Assembly (NCBI RefSeq): GCF_026341855.1
Contig: NZ_JAPENW010000001.1
Location: 7,183,001 to 7,247,000 of the forward strand
Length of the DNA stretch: 64,000 nt
Source of the DNA: Streptomyces sp. NBC_00568
GTDB lineage: Bacteria > Actinomycetota > Actinomycetes > Streptomycetales > Streptomycetaceae
Direction of reading: 5' to 3'
Shown here piece after piece: positions 1 to 7,593 of the stretch; the first letter of the stretch is position 1, and each line of letters begins with the position of its first letter. The notes beneath the pieces were generated by a model. The model ran no database searches, was not told the DNA's origin, and worked only from the letters and a program-made list of their open reading frames with translations. The position numbers were made by a program, and so were the translations under genes.

Positions 1-447
1 GGCACCGGCACCGCACTGACCTGCACAGCCGCCGTCGAAGGGCTTGCCATCCTGGGCCTGGCCGCTGCCCCGAACCCGTACGTCGCCGGGCTGGCGCTCG
101 CCGTCTGCGGGGCCGGCATGGGCGCCACGATGGTGCTCGCGCCCTCCCTCAGGCAGGCGATCGTCCCCGCCCACCTGATGGGCCGGGTCGCCTCCACCTC
201 CCGCATGCTGGCCATGTGCGCCGCCCCCATCGGGGCCTTCCTCGGCGGCTGGCTGGCCACCACCTACGACATCCGCACCCCGCTCTGCGCCGCCGCCGGC
301 CTCCTCCTGGCGATGACGGCCGTCACGGCATCCATGACCAGCAACCGCCGGGTCGAAGAGGCGCTGCGTGCCGCCGCCCCGGCCGGCGGTCCGGATCACC
401 CGGCATCCAAGGATCCCGCCCAGGAGAGTGCACCCGACCTGGTGTGA
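1..447 (+). CDS. MFS transporter, C-terminal fragment (5' end outside window)
   Basis: The reading frame is open from the first base and ends at the TGA at 445-447, so only the last 148 residues are visible. They contain hydrophobic stretches typical of the last membrane segments of a major facilitator, a loop with RQAIVPAHLMGRVASTSR resembling the cytoplasmic loop of the drug-exporter group, and a polar, Ala/Pro-rich tail of about 35 residues. In this family such proteins export small molecules by proton antiport. It is separated from the next gene by a strong terminator hairpin that overlaps its stop codon, so it probably ends its own transcription unit. Substrate unknown; whether it belongs to the cluster cannot be judged from the fragment. 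Confidence 0.75.
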   Translation, partial: GTGTALTCTAAVEGLAILGLAAAPNPYVAGLALAVCGAGMGATMVLAPSLRQAIVPAHLMGRVASTSRMLAMCAAPIGAFLGGWLATTYDIRTPLCAAAGLLLAMTAVTASMTSNRRVEEALRAAAPAGGPDHPASKDPAQESAPDLV

Positions 448-482
448 CGCCTGCCGCGAAGGCGTCACAACAGGTCGGGTGC
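430..482 (+). terminator. Terminator hairpin overlapping the MFS stop codon
   Basis: A near-perfect inverted repeat of about 22 bp per arm (GCACCCGACCTGGTG... against ...CAGGTCGGGTGC, one or two mismatches) with a 9-base loop covers the last codons and stop of the MFS gene. No T-tract follows, as is usual for actinomycete terminators. Confidence 0.7.
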
Positions 483-871
483 CAGGCCCCCCGCGGGGCG
501 CGACGAGTGGCCGGGTCGGTCGGGTGTGCCGGCCGTCGATCCTCGTCGTCCTCGGAGGCGTCCGGGTCCCGGAAGGGGCACAGGCCCTGCCCGGGACCGC
601 CGGCTTTGATGTTGCTGGTCCTCCTGGTCCTCCTGGCCCTCCCAGTACGCCTGGCGGATCCGGCCGCGGCCGCCGTGGCAGATCGCGCGGGCCAGGCGGT
701 GGCGGGATTCCCGCACGGTGAGCTGCCGGTTCATCAGGCGCCGGTAGGCGTCATCGACCGGACCGGGTCGACCCGGTCGACCGGGGCGACCAGGGCGAGC
801 AGGTGCATGGTCCTGTCGATGCGCCCGTACTCGGCGAACCCGGCCCCCGGCGGGGCCGGGTGCCCTTCCGC
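483..871. other. Gene-free stretch with a terminator for the leftward glycosyltransferase
   Basis: No reading frame here has convincing codon use or homology; the long frames on the minus strand are shadows of the glycosyltransferase. It holds short repeats (TCCTGGTCC-like near 610-650, and GGTCGACCCGGTCGACC near 765-785). At 838-861 is a perfect 9-10 bp hairpin (CCCGGCCCC, loop CGGC, GGGGCCGGG) just past the stop of the leftward glycosyltransferase, a likely terminator for it. Confidence 0.5.
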
Positions 872-2290
872 TCAGCGCACGGCGGGCACCGGCCCCGCCC
901 CGAGAACGCCCGCGGGCACCGCCCCGGCCCCCGGCACGTCCGCGGGCGGCGCGGCGGACCGCAGCACGTCCGCGGGCGCCGTGCCGGCCCGGTGGGCGGC
1001 GACCAGGTCCTCCAGGGTCCGTGTCATCTCGTTGGGGGAGGGCATGGCCAGCACCTCCTCGCTCAGCCGCCGGGCGTTCGCCCGCAGCCCCTGGTCGTGG
1101 AGCAGGCGCTCCAGCGCGGCCCGCACCCTCGGCCCGTCCGCCTCGGCGGGCTTCATGGCCAGCCCCGCCCCCGAGCGTTCCAGGCAGCGGAGTTTGAGCG
1201 GGACGTCGAACGCCCGGCTGACCAGCAGTTGCGGCACGCCGTAGCGCAGGGCGCAGCCGAACGACCAGGTGCCGCCGTGATGCACCATGGCCGCGCAGGT
1301 CGGCAGGACGTCGGCCAGCGGCACGGACTCCACCAGACGGGTGTTGGCCGGCACCCGCTCGAGCCGGTCCTGGGACTCCCGCGGCAGGGTCAGGATCAGT
1401 TCCATCTCCAGGCCGGCCGCCGAGTCGAGGATCTCCTGGATCCGTTCCACGGGCAGCAGCTGCCGCACCGGACCGTCGTTGACCGCGTCCCCGAAGGTCA
1501 TCAGGACCCGCGGCGCCCGCGGCGGTTCTGTGATCCACCGCGGCACCACGGCCGGCCCGTTGTAGGGGACGCACTGCATGGGCAGCGTCGTCGCCCGCTC
1601 GTCGGGCCGGAACGCCCCCGGCAGCGGGTCGATGGTGAACTGCCCGTTCACCAGCTCCTCGGAGAACGCGCAGCCGTACTTCCCGGCCCAGCCGGCCAGC
1701 CAGTCGCCGAGCCGGTCGGCGCGGTCGTGCGGCGGGCGCAGCGCCCGCGCGTGCAGGAAGTCCTCCCGCATGCGGGAGTAGACGTCGACGGAGTACAGCA
1801 CCCGGGCGTGCGCGGCCCCGACCGCGGCGGCGGCCACCGCGCCCGCGAACGCCTTCGCCCCCCACAGCACCAGATCGGGCCGCCATGCCTGGGCGAAGGC
1901 GACCAGCTCCTCCATCATCGAGTCGTTGGACCGCCGCGCCTGCGGCAGCACCAGGTCGTCCATCACCCGGGTGACCTGCTCCCAGTCCAGCCGCGCACGG
2001 TCGGGCCCCATTTCGAACAGCGGGCCGAGCCCGTCCTGCGGGGACTTCCGTGCGCCGGACGGGGCGGCCGCGGCCGCCGCCTGGCGCCGCTCGTCGCGCC
2101 GTCTGCGCAGCTCCGGGCTCTCACCGGGCCCCACGCCCAGGCCCGTCAGCCCGGCCCCGGCGACGGCGTCCAGGAGATCGGGCCAGCCGGCCACCCGCAC
2201 CTCGTGCCCGGCGGTCTGCAGCGACCACGCCAGCGGAACCAGGTTGAACAGGTGCGTCTTGAAGGGGAACGGCACGATGAGAACCCGCAC
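872..2290 (-). CDS. Glycosyltransferase, EryCIII/DesVII-like (GT1 family)
   Basis: 472 residues. The N-terminus VRVLIVPFPFKTHLFNLVPL and the C-terminal nucleotide-sugar site MVHHGGTWSFGCALRYGVPQ are characteristic of GT-B glycosyltransferases that put deoxysugars on polyketides, closest in style to the macrolide EryCIII/DesVII group, many of which need a P450-like helper (none is seen here). A charged, Ala-rich insertion (around residues 80-100) makes it longer than the usual 420 or so. The GTG start at 2290 is chosen over the upstream in-frame GTG because a GAAGGAGAT ribosome site sits just before it. It follows the MFS exporter by 78 bp on the same strand, probably as an operon. It is the third glycosyltransferase of the window and differs from the pair at 44-47 kb. 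Confidence 0.82.
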   Translation of the reverse strand: MRVLIVPFPFKTHLFNLVPLAWSLQTAGHEVRVAGWPDLLDAVAGAGLTGLGVGPGESPELRRRRDERRQAAAAAAPSGARKSPQDGLGPLFEMGPDRARLDWEQVTRVMDDLVLPQARRSNDSMMEELVAFAQAWRPDLVLWGAKAFAGAVAAAAVGAAHARVLYSVDVYSRMREDFLHARALRPPHDRADRLGDWLAGWAGKYGCAFSEELVNGQFTIDPLPGAFRPDERATTLPMQCVPYNGPAVVPRWITEPPRAPRVLMTFGDAVNDGPVRQLLPVERIQEILDSAAGLEMELILTLPRESQDRLERVPANTRLVESVPLADVLPTCAAMVHHGGTWSFGCALRYGVPQLLVSRAFDVPLKLRCLERSGAGLAMKPAEADGPRVRAALERLLHDQGLRANARRLSEEVLAMPSPNEMTRTLEDLVAAHRAGTAPADVLRSAAPPADVPGAGAVPAGVLGAGPVPAVR

Positions 2291-2368
2291 GGCGGATCTC
2301 CTTCGGTCAGGGGCGAGGGGGGTGGTGTGCACGGCCGACGGCACGCGTCGACGCCCCTGCCATCCTGA

Positions 2369-3634
2369 TCACGTATCCCGTACGGGGCTTCTCCACGTTT
2401 GCCCAGTGCCGGTGGCGGCGGTCACCAGGAAGGTGACAGCGGCGACCGCCACCGCCGTCGGCAGGGGTCCCGCCAGGTCGCAGAGCGCGCCCGTGGCCAG
2501 GATGGACACCACCACCCCCAGCGGCAGCAGGGTGGCCCGCAGCGTCAGCACCGCCGGCAGCTGCGCGGCCGAGGCCACCGCCAGCAGCCGGTTGTTGTAG
2601 TGGACGTAGGCGACCTCGAACAGGACCAGGAACAGCGCGTACAGCACCAGCGTCGGCGCCGTGCGCCCGGCCAGCAGCGCGGCCAGCAGGAAGGGCATCG
2701 GCAGCAGCGCCCACGCGGCCGAGGGCAGATGCCCCAGGTGGCGCTGGGCGGGCAGGGCGGCCAGCGACCCGGCGAAGACGGCGACCGAGGAGACGGCGAC
2801 GAAGACGCCCACCAGCCGGGTCCCGCCGCCCAGCACCTGCAGCGGGATCACGGTGACGGCCACGGTGTGGAACCCCTGCCAGAACGCCACCAGCAGGAAC
2901 CGGGCGAACAGCCTGCGCAGCACCGGGTCCTCGACCCGCAGCCCCCCGGCAGCCGCCCCGCCCACAGCGTTCCCGGCATCCCCGGTGTCCCCGGCATCCG
3001 CGGTCTTCTCGGTGTTCTCGGTGTTCCGGGCGTGATCTGCCTTCGCGCGGGCGTTGCCGGCAGGCGCCGGCAGGGCCCAGGCGAGCAGCGCGGACAGCAC
3101 CAGCAGCGCCGCGTTCACCGCGACCAGGCCCCGCAGCGGCAGCACCGCGGCGGCCGGCCCCGCCAGCGCCGCCCCGGCACTGACCCCGGTCAACTTGCCG
3201 ATCTCGGCGAAGGTGTTGGCGCGCTCCAGCCGCTCGGGGGCGACGGCGGCGCGCAGCACGACCGAGGTCGCCGAGCGGGTGAGCGCCTCGCAGAACCCGC
3301 GGACCAGGACGAGGACGGTGGCCACCGCCAGCAGCGCGCGGCCCGGCACCGCCAGGGCGGCCAGCGTCAGGACCAGGCTCGCGGCCTCGGCCGCCCGCAC
3401 CAGGTGCTCCGGGGCGCGCCGGCGCAGCAGCGAGTTGAGCGGATGCGCCAGCAGCAGCGCGGGCAGCCACGGCGCACTCAGCACGGCCCCGGCCAGCAGT
3501 CCCGAACCGGTGACCGATCCCACGTGCGTGGACAGGCTCACCAGAAGCAGGAAACTCCCGCACGCGTTGACGAACAGCAATACGGGAGTGAAATTCGGTG
3601 AACGGTGTACCGCGGGAAGAAAAGTCGATGTCAT
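2369..3634 (-). CDS. MFS transporter
   Basis: 421 residues with about 12 hydrophobic segments and a long charged central loop (around residues 205-235, rich in NTEN/GDAGD), the usual layout of the 12-helix major facilitator exporters. The start at 3634 (ATGACATCG...) follows GGAGGGG; a GTG immediately upstream is an alternative. It is the first gene of a leftward pair with the glycosyltransferase and diverges from the ATP-grasp gene, sharing a 78-bp promoter interval. Inferred role: export of, and self-resistance to, the cluster product. Substrate cannot be read from sequence. Confidence 0.75.
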   Translation of the reverse strand: MTSTFLPAVHRSPNFTPVLLFVNACGSFLLLVSLSTHVGSVTGSGLLAGAVLSAPWLPALLLAHPLNSLLRRRAPEHLVRAAEAASLVLTLAALAVPGRALLAVATVLVLVRGFCEALTRSATSVVLRAAVAPERLERANTFAEIGKLTGVSAGAALAGPAAAVLPLRGLVAVNAALLVLSALLAWALPAPAGNARAKADHARNTENTEKTADAGDTGDAGNAVGGAAAGGLRVEDPVLRRLFARFLLVAFWQGFHTVAVTVIPLQVLGGGTRLVGVFVAVSSVAVFAGSLAALPAQRHLGHLPSAAWALLPMPFLLAALLAGRTAPTLVLYALFLVLFEVAYVHYNNRLLAVASAAQLPAVLTLRATLLPLGVVVSILATGALCDLAGPLPTAVAVAAVTFLVTAATGTGQTWRSPVRDT

Positions 3635-3712
3635 CACGTACCCCTCCAGGGACCGGAGGATGCCAGAGATGAACACATTTCAGCGAGAGGGGCCTCTGCC
3701 TATCGTGAACAT

Positions 3713-4990
3713 ATGACAGCAACCACCGGGAACAGCCCGTGCATCGTGATGGTCGATGCCTATGCCGCCGTCCGTTCACTCGTTCTTGAATTCAAGGAAC
3801 AGGGGTGTTCGGTCGTCCGTGTGCAAAGCACACGCGACGTGCCGTTCGTATACCGGTCGGCGCCTTTCGTCCGCGACGACTTCGTCGCCGACATCGTCCA
3901 CGACGGCGACGTGGAGGCCACCCTCGCCGCCGTCGCGGCGTTCGCGCCCCTCGCGGTGGTCTCGGGCGGCGAGTCCGGGGTGGAGTTCGCGGACCTGCTC
4001 GCCGAGCGGCTCGGCCTGCCCGGCAACGGAACCGCCCTGAGCACCGCACGGCGCGACAAGCACGTCATGATCGAGACCGTGCGCGCCGCCGGCCTGCGCG
4101 CGGCCCGGCAGCTGCGGGTCACCGACGCCGACGAACTGGCCGCCTGGCACCGCGAACTGGGCGGACGTGTCGTCGTCAAACCGCTGCGCAGCGCCGGCAG
4201 CCAGGGCGTCTCCTTCTGCGACACACCCGAGGAGTCCACCGCCGCGTTCCGTTCCCTGGCCGGCACCGACGACGTCTTCTCCCGGGCCAACGACGGGGCC
4301 GTGGCGCAGGAGTACCTCCCGGGCACCGAGTACATGGTCAACACCGTCAGCCGCGACGGCCGCCACCACGTCTGCGACATCTGGCGCACCAGCCGCGTCA
4401 GCGCCAACGGCGTCCTCGACCTCTGCGACGCCCTCACCCTGACCGACTCCGGCGACCGGGCCGTCGCACCGCTGAGCCACTACGCCTTCCAGGTCCTGGA
4501 CGCCCTGGGCATCCGCCACGGCCCCGCGCACGTGGAGATCAGGATGACCCCCGCCGGACCGTGCCTGGTCGAGGCCGGCGCCCGGATCGCGGGCGGCGGC
4601 ATCCCGGCCAGCGCCGGCCTGGGCATCGGCGCCTCGCAGCTGGAGTGGACCGCCGAGGCCTACCTGCGCCCCGAACGGTTCCACGCCCGCGCCCAGCGCC
4701 CGTACACCCTGCGCCGGCACTGCGCGATCGCCGGCATGGTCTCACCGGTCCGGGGCGTCCTCAGCCAGTACCGGGGCATCGAGGAGATCCAGCGGCTGGA
4801 GAGCTTCCACGCCCTGGCGACCCCGGTGAAACCGGGCCAGGACATCGTCCCGACCGTCGACGACCTGACCTACCCGGTCATCGTGACGCTGCTGCACGAC
4901 CTCGAGGAGGTCGTGCAGCGCGACCTGAACACGATCCGCCACCTCGACGGCACCGGCTTCTACGTCCTCGACGGCACGGCCGGCCCCTGA
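3713..4990 (+). CDS. ATP-grasp carboxylate-amine ligase
   Basis: 425 residues. ATP-grasp features are clear: the Lys-bearing segment VVVKPLRSAGSQGVSF, the hinge segment VAQEYLPGTEYMVNTV, and the Mg-binding end HVEIRMTPAGPCLVEAGARI with GGGIPASAGLGIG. Such enzymes make acyl-phosphates and join them to amines (L-amino acid ligases, carrier-peptide ligases such as LysX/ArgX, or PGM1-like enzymes acting on ribosomal peptides). The ATG at 3713 is taken as start because homology begins there; it lacks a close ribosome site (GAGAGGGG is 17 bases upstream). It lies next to a 19-codon peptide gene (6092), so an obvious inference is that it acylates or extends that peptide; a free amino acid substrate is equally possible. 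Confidence 0.75.
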   Translation: MTATTGNSPCIVMVDAYAAVRSLVLEFKEQGCSVVRVQSTRDVPFVYRSAPFVRDDFVADIVHDGDVEATLAAVAAFAPLAVVSGGESGVEFADLLAERLGLPGNGTALSTARRDKHVMIETVRAAGLRAARQLRVTDADELAAWHRELGGRVVVKPLRSAGSQGVSFCDTPEESTAAFRSLAGTDDVFSRANDGAVAQEYLPGTEYMVNTVSRDGRHHVCDIWRTSRVSANGVLDLCDALTLTDSGDRAVAPLSHYAFQVLDALGIRHGPAHVEIRMTPAGPCLVEAGARIAGGGIPASAGLGIGASQLEWTAEAYLRPERFHARAQRPYTLRRHCAIAGMVSPVRGVLSQYRGIEEIQRLESFHALATPVKPGQDIVPTVDDLTYPVIVTLLHDLEEVVQRDLNTIRHLDGTGFYVLDGTAGP

Positions 4991-5080
4991 CCCCCGCCGG
5001 CCGCTACGGCCCCGACGGCACGGCCGGCCCCTGACCCCCGCCGGCCGCTACGGCCTCGACCGTACGGCCGGCTGCTGACC
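4970..5080. repeat. 44-bp tandem repeat (2.5 copies) across the ATP-grasp stop codon
   Basis: Two almost identical 44-bp units (4970-5013 and 5014-5057) and a degenerate partial third (5058-5080). Each unit begins GACGGCACGGCCGGCCCCTG and carries the TGA stop in the same place, so the end of the gene has been duplicated into the intergenic space. The internal GC palindromes could act as a terminator between this gene and the convergent PhyH gene. Confidence 0.8.
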
Positions 5081-5115
5081 GTGCCGTTCGACCGCCGCCC
5101 GGCAGCAGTTGAACA

Positions 5116-5910
5116 TCACCGCCCCGCGCCGGCCGGTACCGGCCGCGACCACGCCGGCCGCGGCACCCGGTAGACGAAGCTGACCGCGGTGCGCGGCTGC
5201 GCCGCCGTCGTGTTGGGCGCCGAACGGTGCAGCACCAGGCCGTCGAACAGGACCGCCGACCCCGGCTCCAGGGGCATGGCGGCCACGGCCGTGCGCGGCA
5301 GGTGCTCGTCCGCCACATGCGGCTCCTGCGCCCGCTGAAGCGGCGCCTGGCCCGGCAGGCGCTCGCTGTCCCCGGTGTGCGGGAGCAGCCCGAGCAGGTG
5401 CGATCCGGGCAGGAACTCCAGGCAGCCGTTGCGGGCGGTGGCCGGCTCGAGCGCCACCCACACCGTCACGATGCCGTGCCTGCCGGCGTCGAAGCCGGGC
5501 GGCGCGAACGCCATGTCCTGGTGCCAGGGCTTGGCCGAGCCCACCACTGGCGGCTTGGCCCACAGGAAGGAGTTGACCAGCGTGCCCGGGGCGCCGGCGG
5601 CCCGGGCGACCGCCCCGCCGGCCAGGTCCAGCGACCGCTGCACAGCCTCGAACTCGGGCACGTGCACATGGATCCGGTCGGCCGAGCGCAGCACCCCCCG
5701 CAGCGCCCCGGCCCCCTGCTGCCAGGCCGCCCAGCCACCGATGCCCGGCGCCTCCAGGACGAAGTCCCCGCCCGAGACGGCACGGTCGCGGGTGAGGTCC
5801 TCCAGCGCGCCCACCGCCCGCCGCAGCCGCACCAGCGCGTCACCGGCCGCGAGCCCCGGAAGCCGCACGAATCCGTTCTCCCGTATTCCCCCGGAATCAG
5901 TCTCCACCAT
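5116..5910 (-). CDS. Phytanoyl-CoA dioxygenase (PhyH) family Fe(II)/2-oxoglutarate oxygenase
   Basis: 264 residues. The iron triad is visible: H and D in KPWHQDMAF, and the distal His in VLHRSAPN, with the 2-oxoglutarate-binding Arg likely in RTAVSFVYR. The CLEFLPGSH segment is typical of PhyH. Members hydroxylate, halogenate or desaturate small molecules, free amino acids or carrier-bound acyl groups. The start at 5910 has a strong GAGGGAGGAC site; longer in-frame starts lack one. It is divergent from the peptide operon with a 181-bp shared promoter region and convergent with the ATP-grasp gene. Substrate unknown; it could act on the peptide, an attached residue or the polyketide. Confidence 0.8.
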   Translation of the reverse strand: MVETDSGGIRENGFVRLPGLAAGDALVRLRRAVGALEDLTRDRAVSGGDFVLEAPGIGGWAAWQQGAGALRGVLRSADRIHVHVPEFEAVQRSLDLAGGAVARAAGAPGTLVNSFLWAKPPVVGSAKPWHQDMAFAPPGFDAGRHGIVTVWVALEPATARNGCLEFLPGSHLLGLLPHTGDSERLPGQAPLQRAQEPHVADEHLPRTAVAAMPLEPGSAVLFDGLVLHRSAPNTTAAQPRTAVSFVYRVPRPAWSRPVPAGAGR

Positions 5911-6005
5911 TTCTCGTCCTCCCTCTCTTGACATCGGATCACCCGCGAACCTACCCGCATGTATCACAGGCCGTTCATGTTCAAGACGAGCCGGACAATG
6001 GGCCG

Positions 6006-6035
6006 TTGCCGTGCCTTCGGCGCCCTGCGTATCCT
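6006..6035 (+). promoter_or_regulatory. Candidate promoter for the peptide operon
   Basis: TTGCCG at 6006-6011 and TATCCT at 6030-6035 are separated by 18 bp, a fair match to a housekeeping sigma promoter, and lie about 57 bp before the ATG of the 19-codon gene. Prediction from sequence only. Confidence 0.4.
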
Positions 6036-6091
6036 CTCGGGCCATGAGGCCGTTCGGCCACATCAAAAGCTATTTGCGGAAGGAGTGGAAT

Positions 6092-6151
6092 ATGAGCGAC
6101 CGCACCTTTATGGAGACCCGTGACGCGGACGAGGAAACCAGCAAGTGGTAA
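6092..6151 (+). CDS. 19-residue peptide, possible carrier/precursor peptide
   Basis: ATG at 6092 to TAA at 6149-6151 encodes MSDRTFMETRDADEETSKW. The ribosome site is among the best in the window (GGAAGGAGTGGAAT directly before ATG). The peptide is acidic and ends in Lys-Trp. It heads the rightward operon: 21 bases after its stop comes a perfect 30-bp hairpin, then the FGE-like gene. High translation plus a hairpin between a tiny gene and modifying-enzyme genes is the usual layout of RiPP precursors and of pearlin-type carrier peptides (established for those systems). No PEARL/LanB-like ligase or cyclodehydratase is nearby; an ATP-grasp ligase, a PhyH oxygenase and an AsnB-like enzyme are. 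It may instead be an uORF/leader peptide controlling the operon; it shows no His or Cys run and only one Trp, so classical attenuation is not obvious. Confidence 0.6.
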   Translation: MSDRTFMETRDADEETSKW

Positions 6152-6172
6152 CCCTCTGACAGCGAAGTACGC

Positions 6173-6202
6173 GCCGCCCGTACGGAATTCCGTACGGGCG
6201 GC
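6173..6202 (+). terminator. Perfect 30-bp palindrome between peptide gene and operon
   Basis: GCCGCCCGTACGG, central AATT, CCGTACGGGCGGC: a fully self-complementary 30 bases, giving a 13-bp RNA stem with an AAUU loop. No U-tract follows, so it is more likely a partial terminator or mRNA-stabilising hairpin that keeps the peptide message above the downstream genes. A DNA operator for a dimeric repressor is the other reading. Confidence 0.65.
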
Positions 6203-6225
6203 ACGTCGTCCCGAGAGAGGCAGAA

Positions 6226-7593
6226 ATGGTAGGCAATCGCGTTTCCCACGTCATCGACCTTCCCGCCGACCTGCTGGTGATCGACGACTCCACCGACGAC
6301 CGCTACTGGGCCTCGGTGGAACGCGTCGTCGACCTGGCCGGGCAGAAGGCGCGCGGAGCCGACGGGGTGCCGCTGCTGGCGAGCCTGGCGGCAGCCCACC
6401 CCGAGTGGCCGGTGCGCGCCGGCGCGGTGCGGCTGCTGGCCGCCCACCACGCGGACGATCCCGCCGCCGCCACCGCGGTGGCCGCCGCGACCCACGACAC
6501 GGTCGACTGGGTCGCCTTCACCGCCCTGAAGGTGATCACGCAGTACCGGATCGCCGCCGCCGTCCCCGACCTCATCCGCATCTCCGGCTGGCCCAGCAAC
6601 TTCACCCGGCCCGACTGGGCGCGCAAGCCCGTCGGCTGCGGCGCGGCCCTGACCAAACGCGCCCTCATCGCCGTCTTCGGCACCCGCGACCCCGCCGAAC
6701 TGCGCCGCCTGGAGGACGAGTACTTCACCGACATGCGGGCCAGGATCAGCACCGCGCGCAACCGCCCCCGCCGCCACACCGACGTGATCGCGGTGCCGGG
6801 CGGCCCGGCGATCATCGGAGCCGACGAGAAACCCGACGCCTTCCGCATGGCCCAGGACGACAGCACCCTGCGCGCCGTGGACGTGCCCGCGTTCCTCATC
6901 GACCGCACCACCGTCACCAACGCCCGCTACCGCGTCTTCCTCGACGAGGTCGGCGACTCCGGCGAGTTCGACCACCCCGACCAGCCCCTTCAGCGCTCGC
7001 ACCGACCCGCGCACGGGCACGACCCGCGCTTCAACGCGCCCGGCCTGCCCGTCGTCGGCCTCGACTGGTACGACGCCTACGCCTTCGCCAAGTGGGCCGG
7101 CGGCGCCCTGCCCAGCGAGGTCCAGTGGGAGAAGGCCGCCCGCGGCGTGGACGGCCGCCGCTACCCCTGGGGCCAGGACTGGGACCCCGCGAAGGTGAAC
7201 TACGTCGAGCGGTCCTTCGGCGAGCAGGTGAGCGACCTCGACTCCCTCGAAGCCCTGCTGCTCACCGTCGAACAGGGCACCAACCCCGACCACCCGGTGC
7301 TTGCCGCCGACGCCCTCCCGCAGGGCGCCAGCCCCTACGGGGCCCTGCAGATGTCCGGCAACGTGTGGGAACTGACCCGCACCAACTTCTACACCGGCCA
7401 GGACATGGACCCCTTCTTCCAGGGACGCCACCCGCTGGACTTCATGAACCGCAAGGACGCCTTCCACGTCCTGCGCGGCGGCACCTGGACCTCACCGCCG
7501 ACCTGCCTGACCACCTTCTACCGCGGCAAGGACCTGATCACCGACCGGCACAACGAGGTCGGCTTCCGCTGCGTGTACGAGACGAGCACCTGA
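6226..7593 (+). CDS. HEAT-repeat / FGE-sulfatase (SUMF1)-domain protein
   Basis: 455 residues. The first 180 or so look like HEAT/armadillo-type helical repeats (Ala-rich helices with PEWPVRAGAVRLLAAH). Residues about 190-452 form an FGE-sulfatase fold: FLIDRTTVTNARYRVFLDEVG, LPSEVQWEKAARG, SGNVWELTRTNFY, VLRGGTWTS and GFRCVYE. True formylglycine-generating enzymes carry two copper-binding Cys after RGG(S/T); here the first is replaced (RGGTWTSPPTC), so it is probably not a sulfatase activator. The DinB iron site of EgtB is also absent. Start ATG at 6226 has a GAGAGAGG site. It overlaps the MBL gene by 3 bases, so translation is coupled. Relatives include oxidative or binding proteins in natural-product clusters; activity here unknown. 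Confidence 0.7.
   Translation: MVGNRVSHVIDLPADLLVIDDSTDDRYWASVERVVDLAGQKARGADGVPLLASLAAAHPEWPVRAGAVRLLAAHHADDPAAATAVAAATHDTVDWVAFTALKVITQYRIAAAVPDLIRISGWPSNFTRPDWARKPVGCGAALTKRALIAVFGTRDPAELRRLEDEYFTDMRARISTARNRPRRHTDVIAVPGGPAIIGADEKPDAFRMAQDDSTLRAVDVPAFLIDRTTVTNARYRVFLDEVGDSGEFDHPDQPLQRSHRPAHGHDPRFNAPGLPVVGLDWYDAYAFAKWAGGALPSEVQWEKAARGVDGRRYPWGQDWDPAKVNYVERSFGEQVSDLDSLEALLLTVEQGTNPDHPVLAADALPQGASPYGALQMSGNVWELTRTNFYTGQDMDPFFQGRHPLDFMNRKDAFHVLRGGTWTSPPTCLTTFYRGKDLITDRHNEVGFRCVYETST

Noticed and set aside
465..1886. Long minus-strand frame overlapping the glycosyltransferase
   Set aside because: Arg/Gly/Ala-rich shadow without motifs; the true frame (872-2290) has the glycosyltransferase signatures. 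Many similar long shadows (for example 3805-5034, 13476-15953, 17617-19941) were dropped for the same reason.
6226..7593. True formylglycine-generating enzyme or EgtB
   Set aside because: The Cys pair is not intact and no DinB iron-binding domain is present; no sulfatase gene lies nearby.
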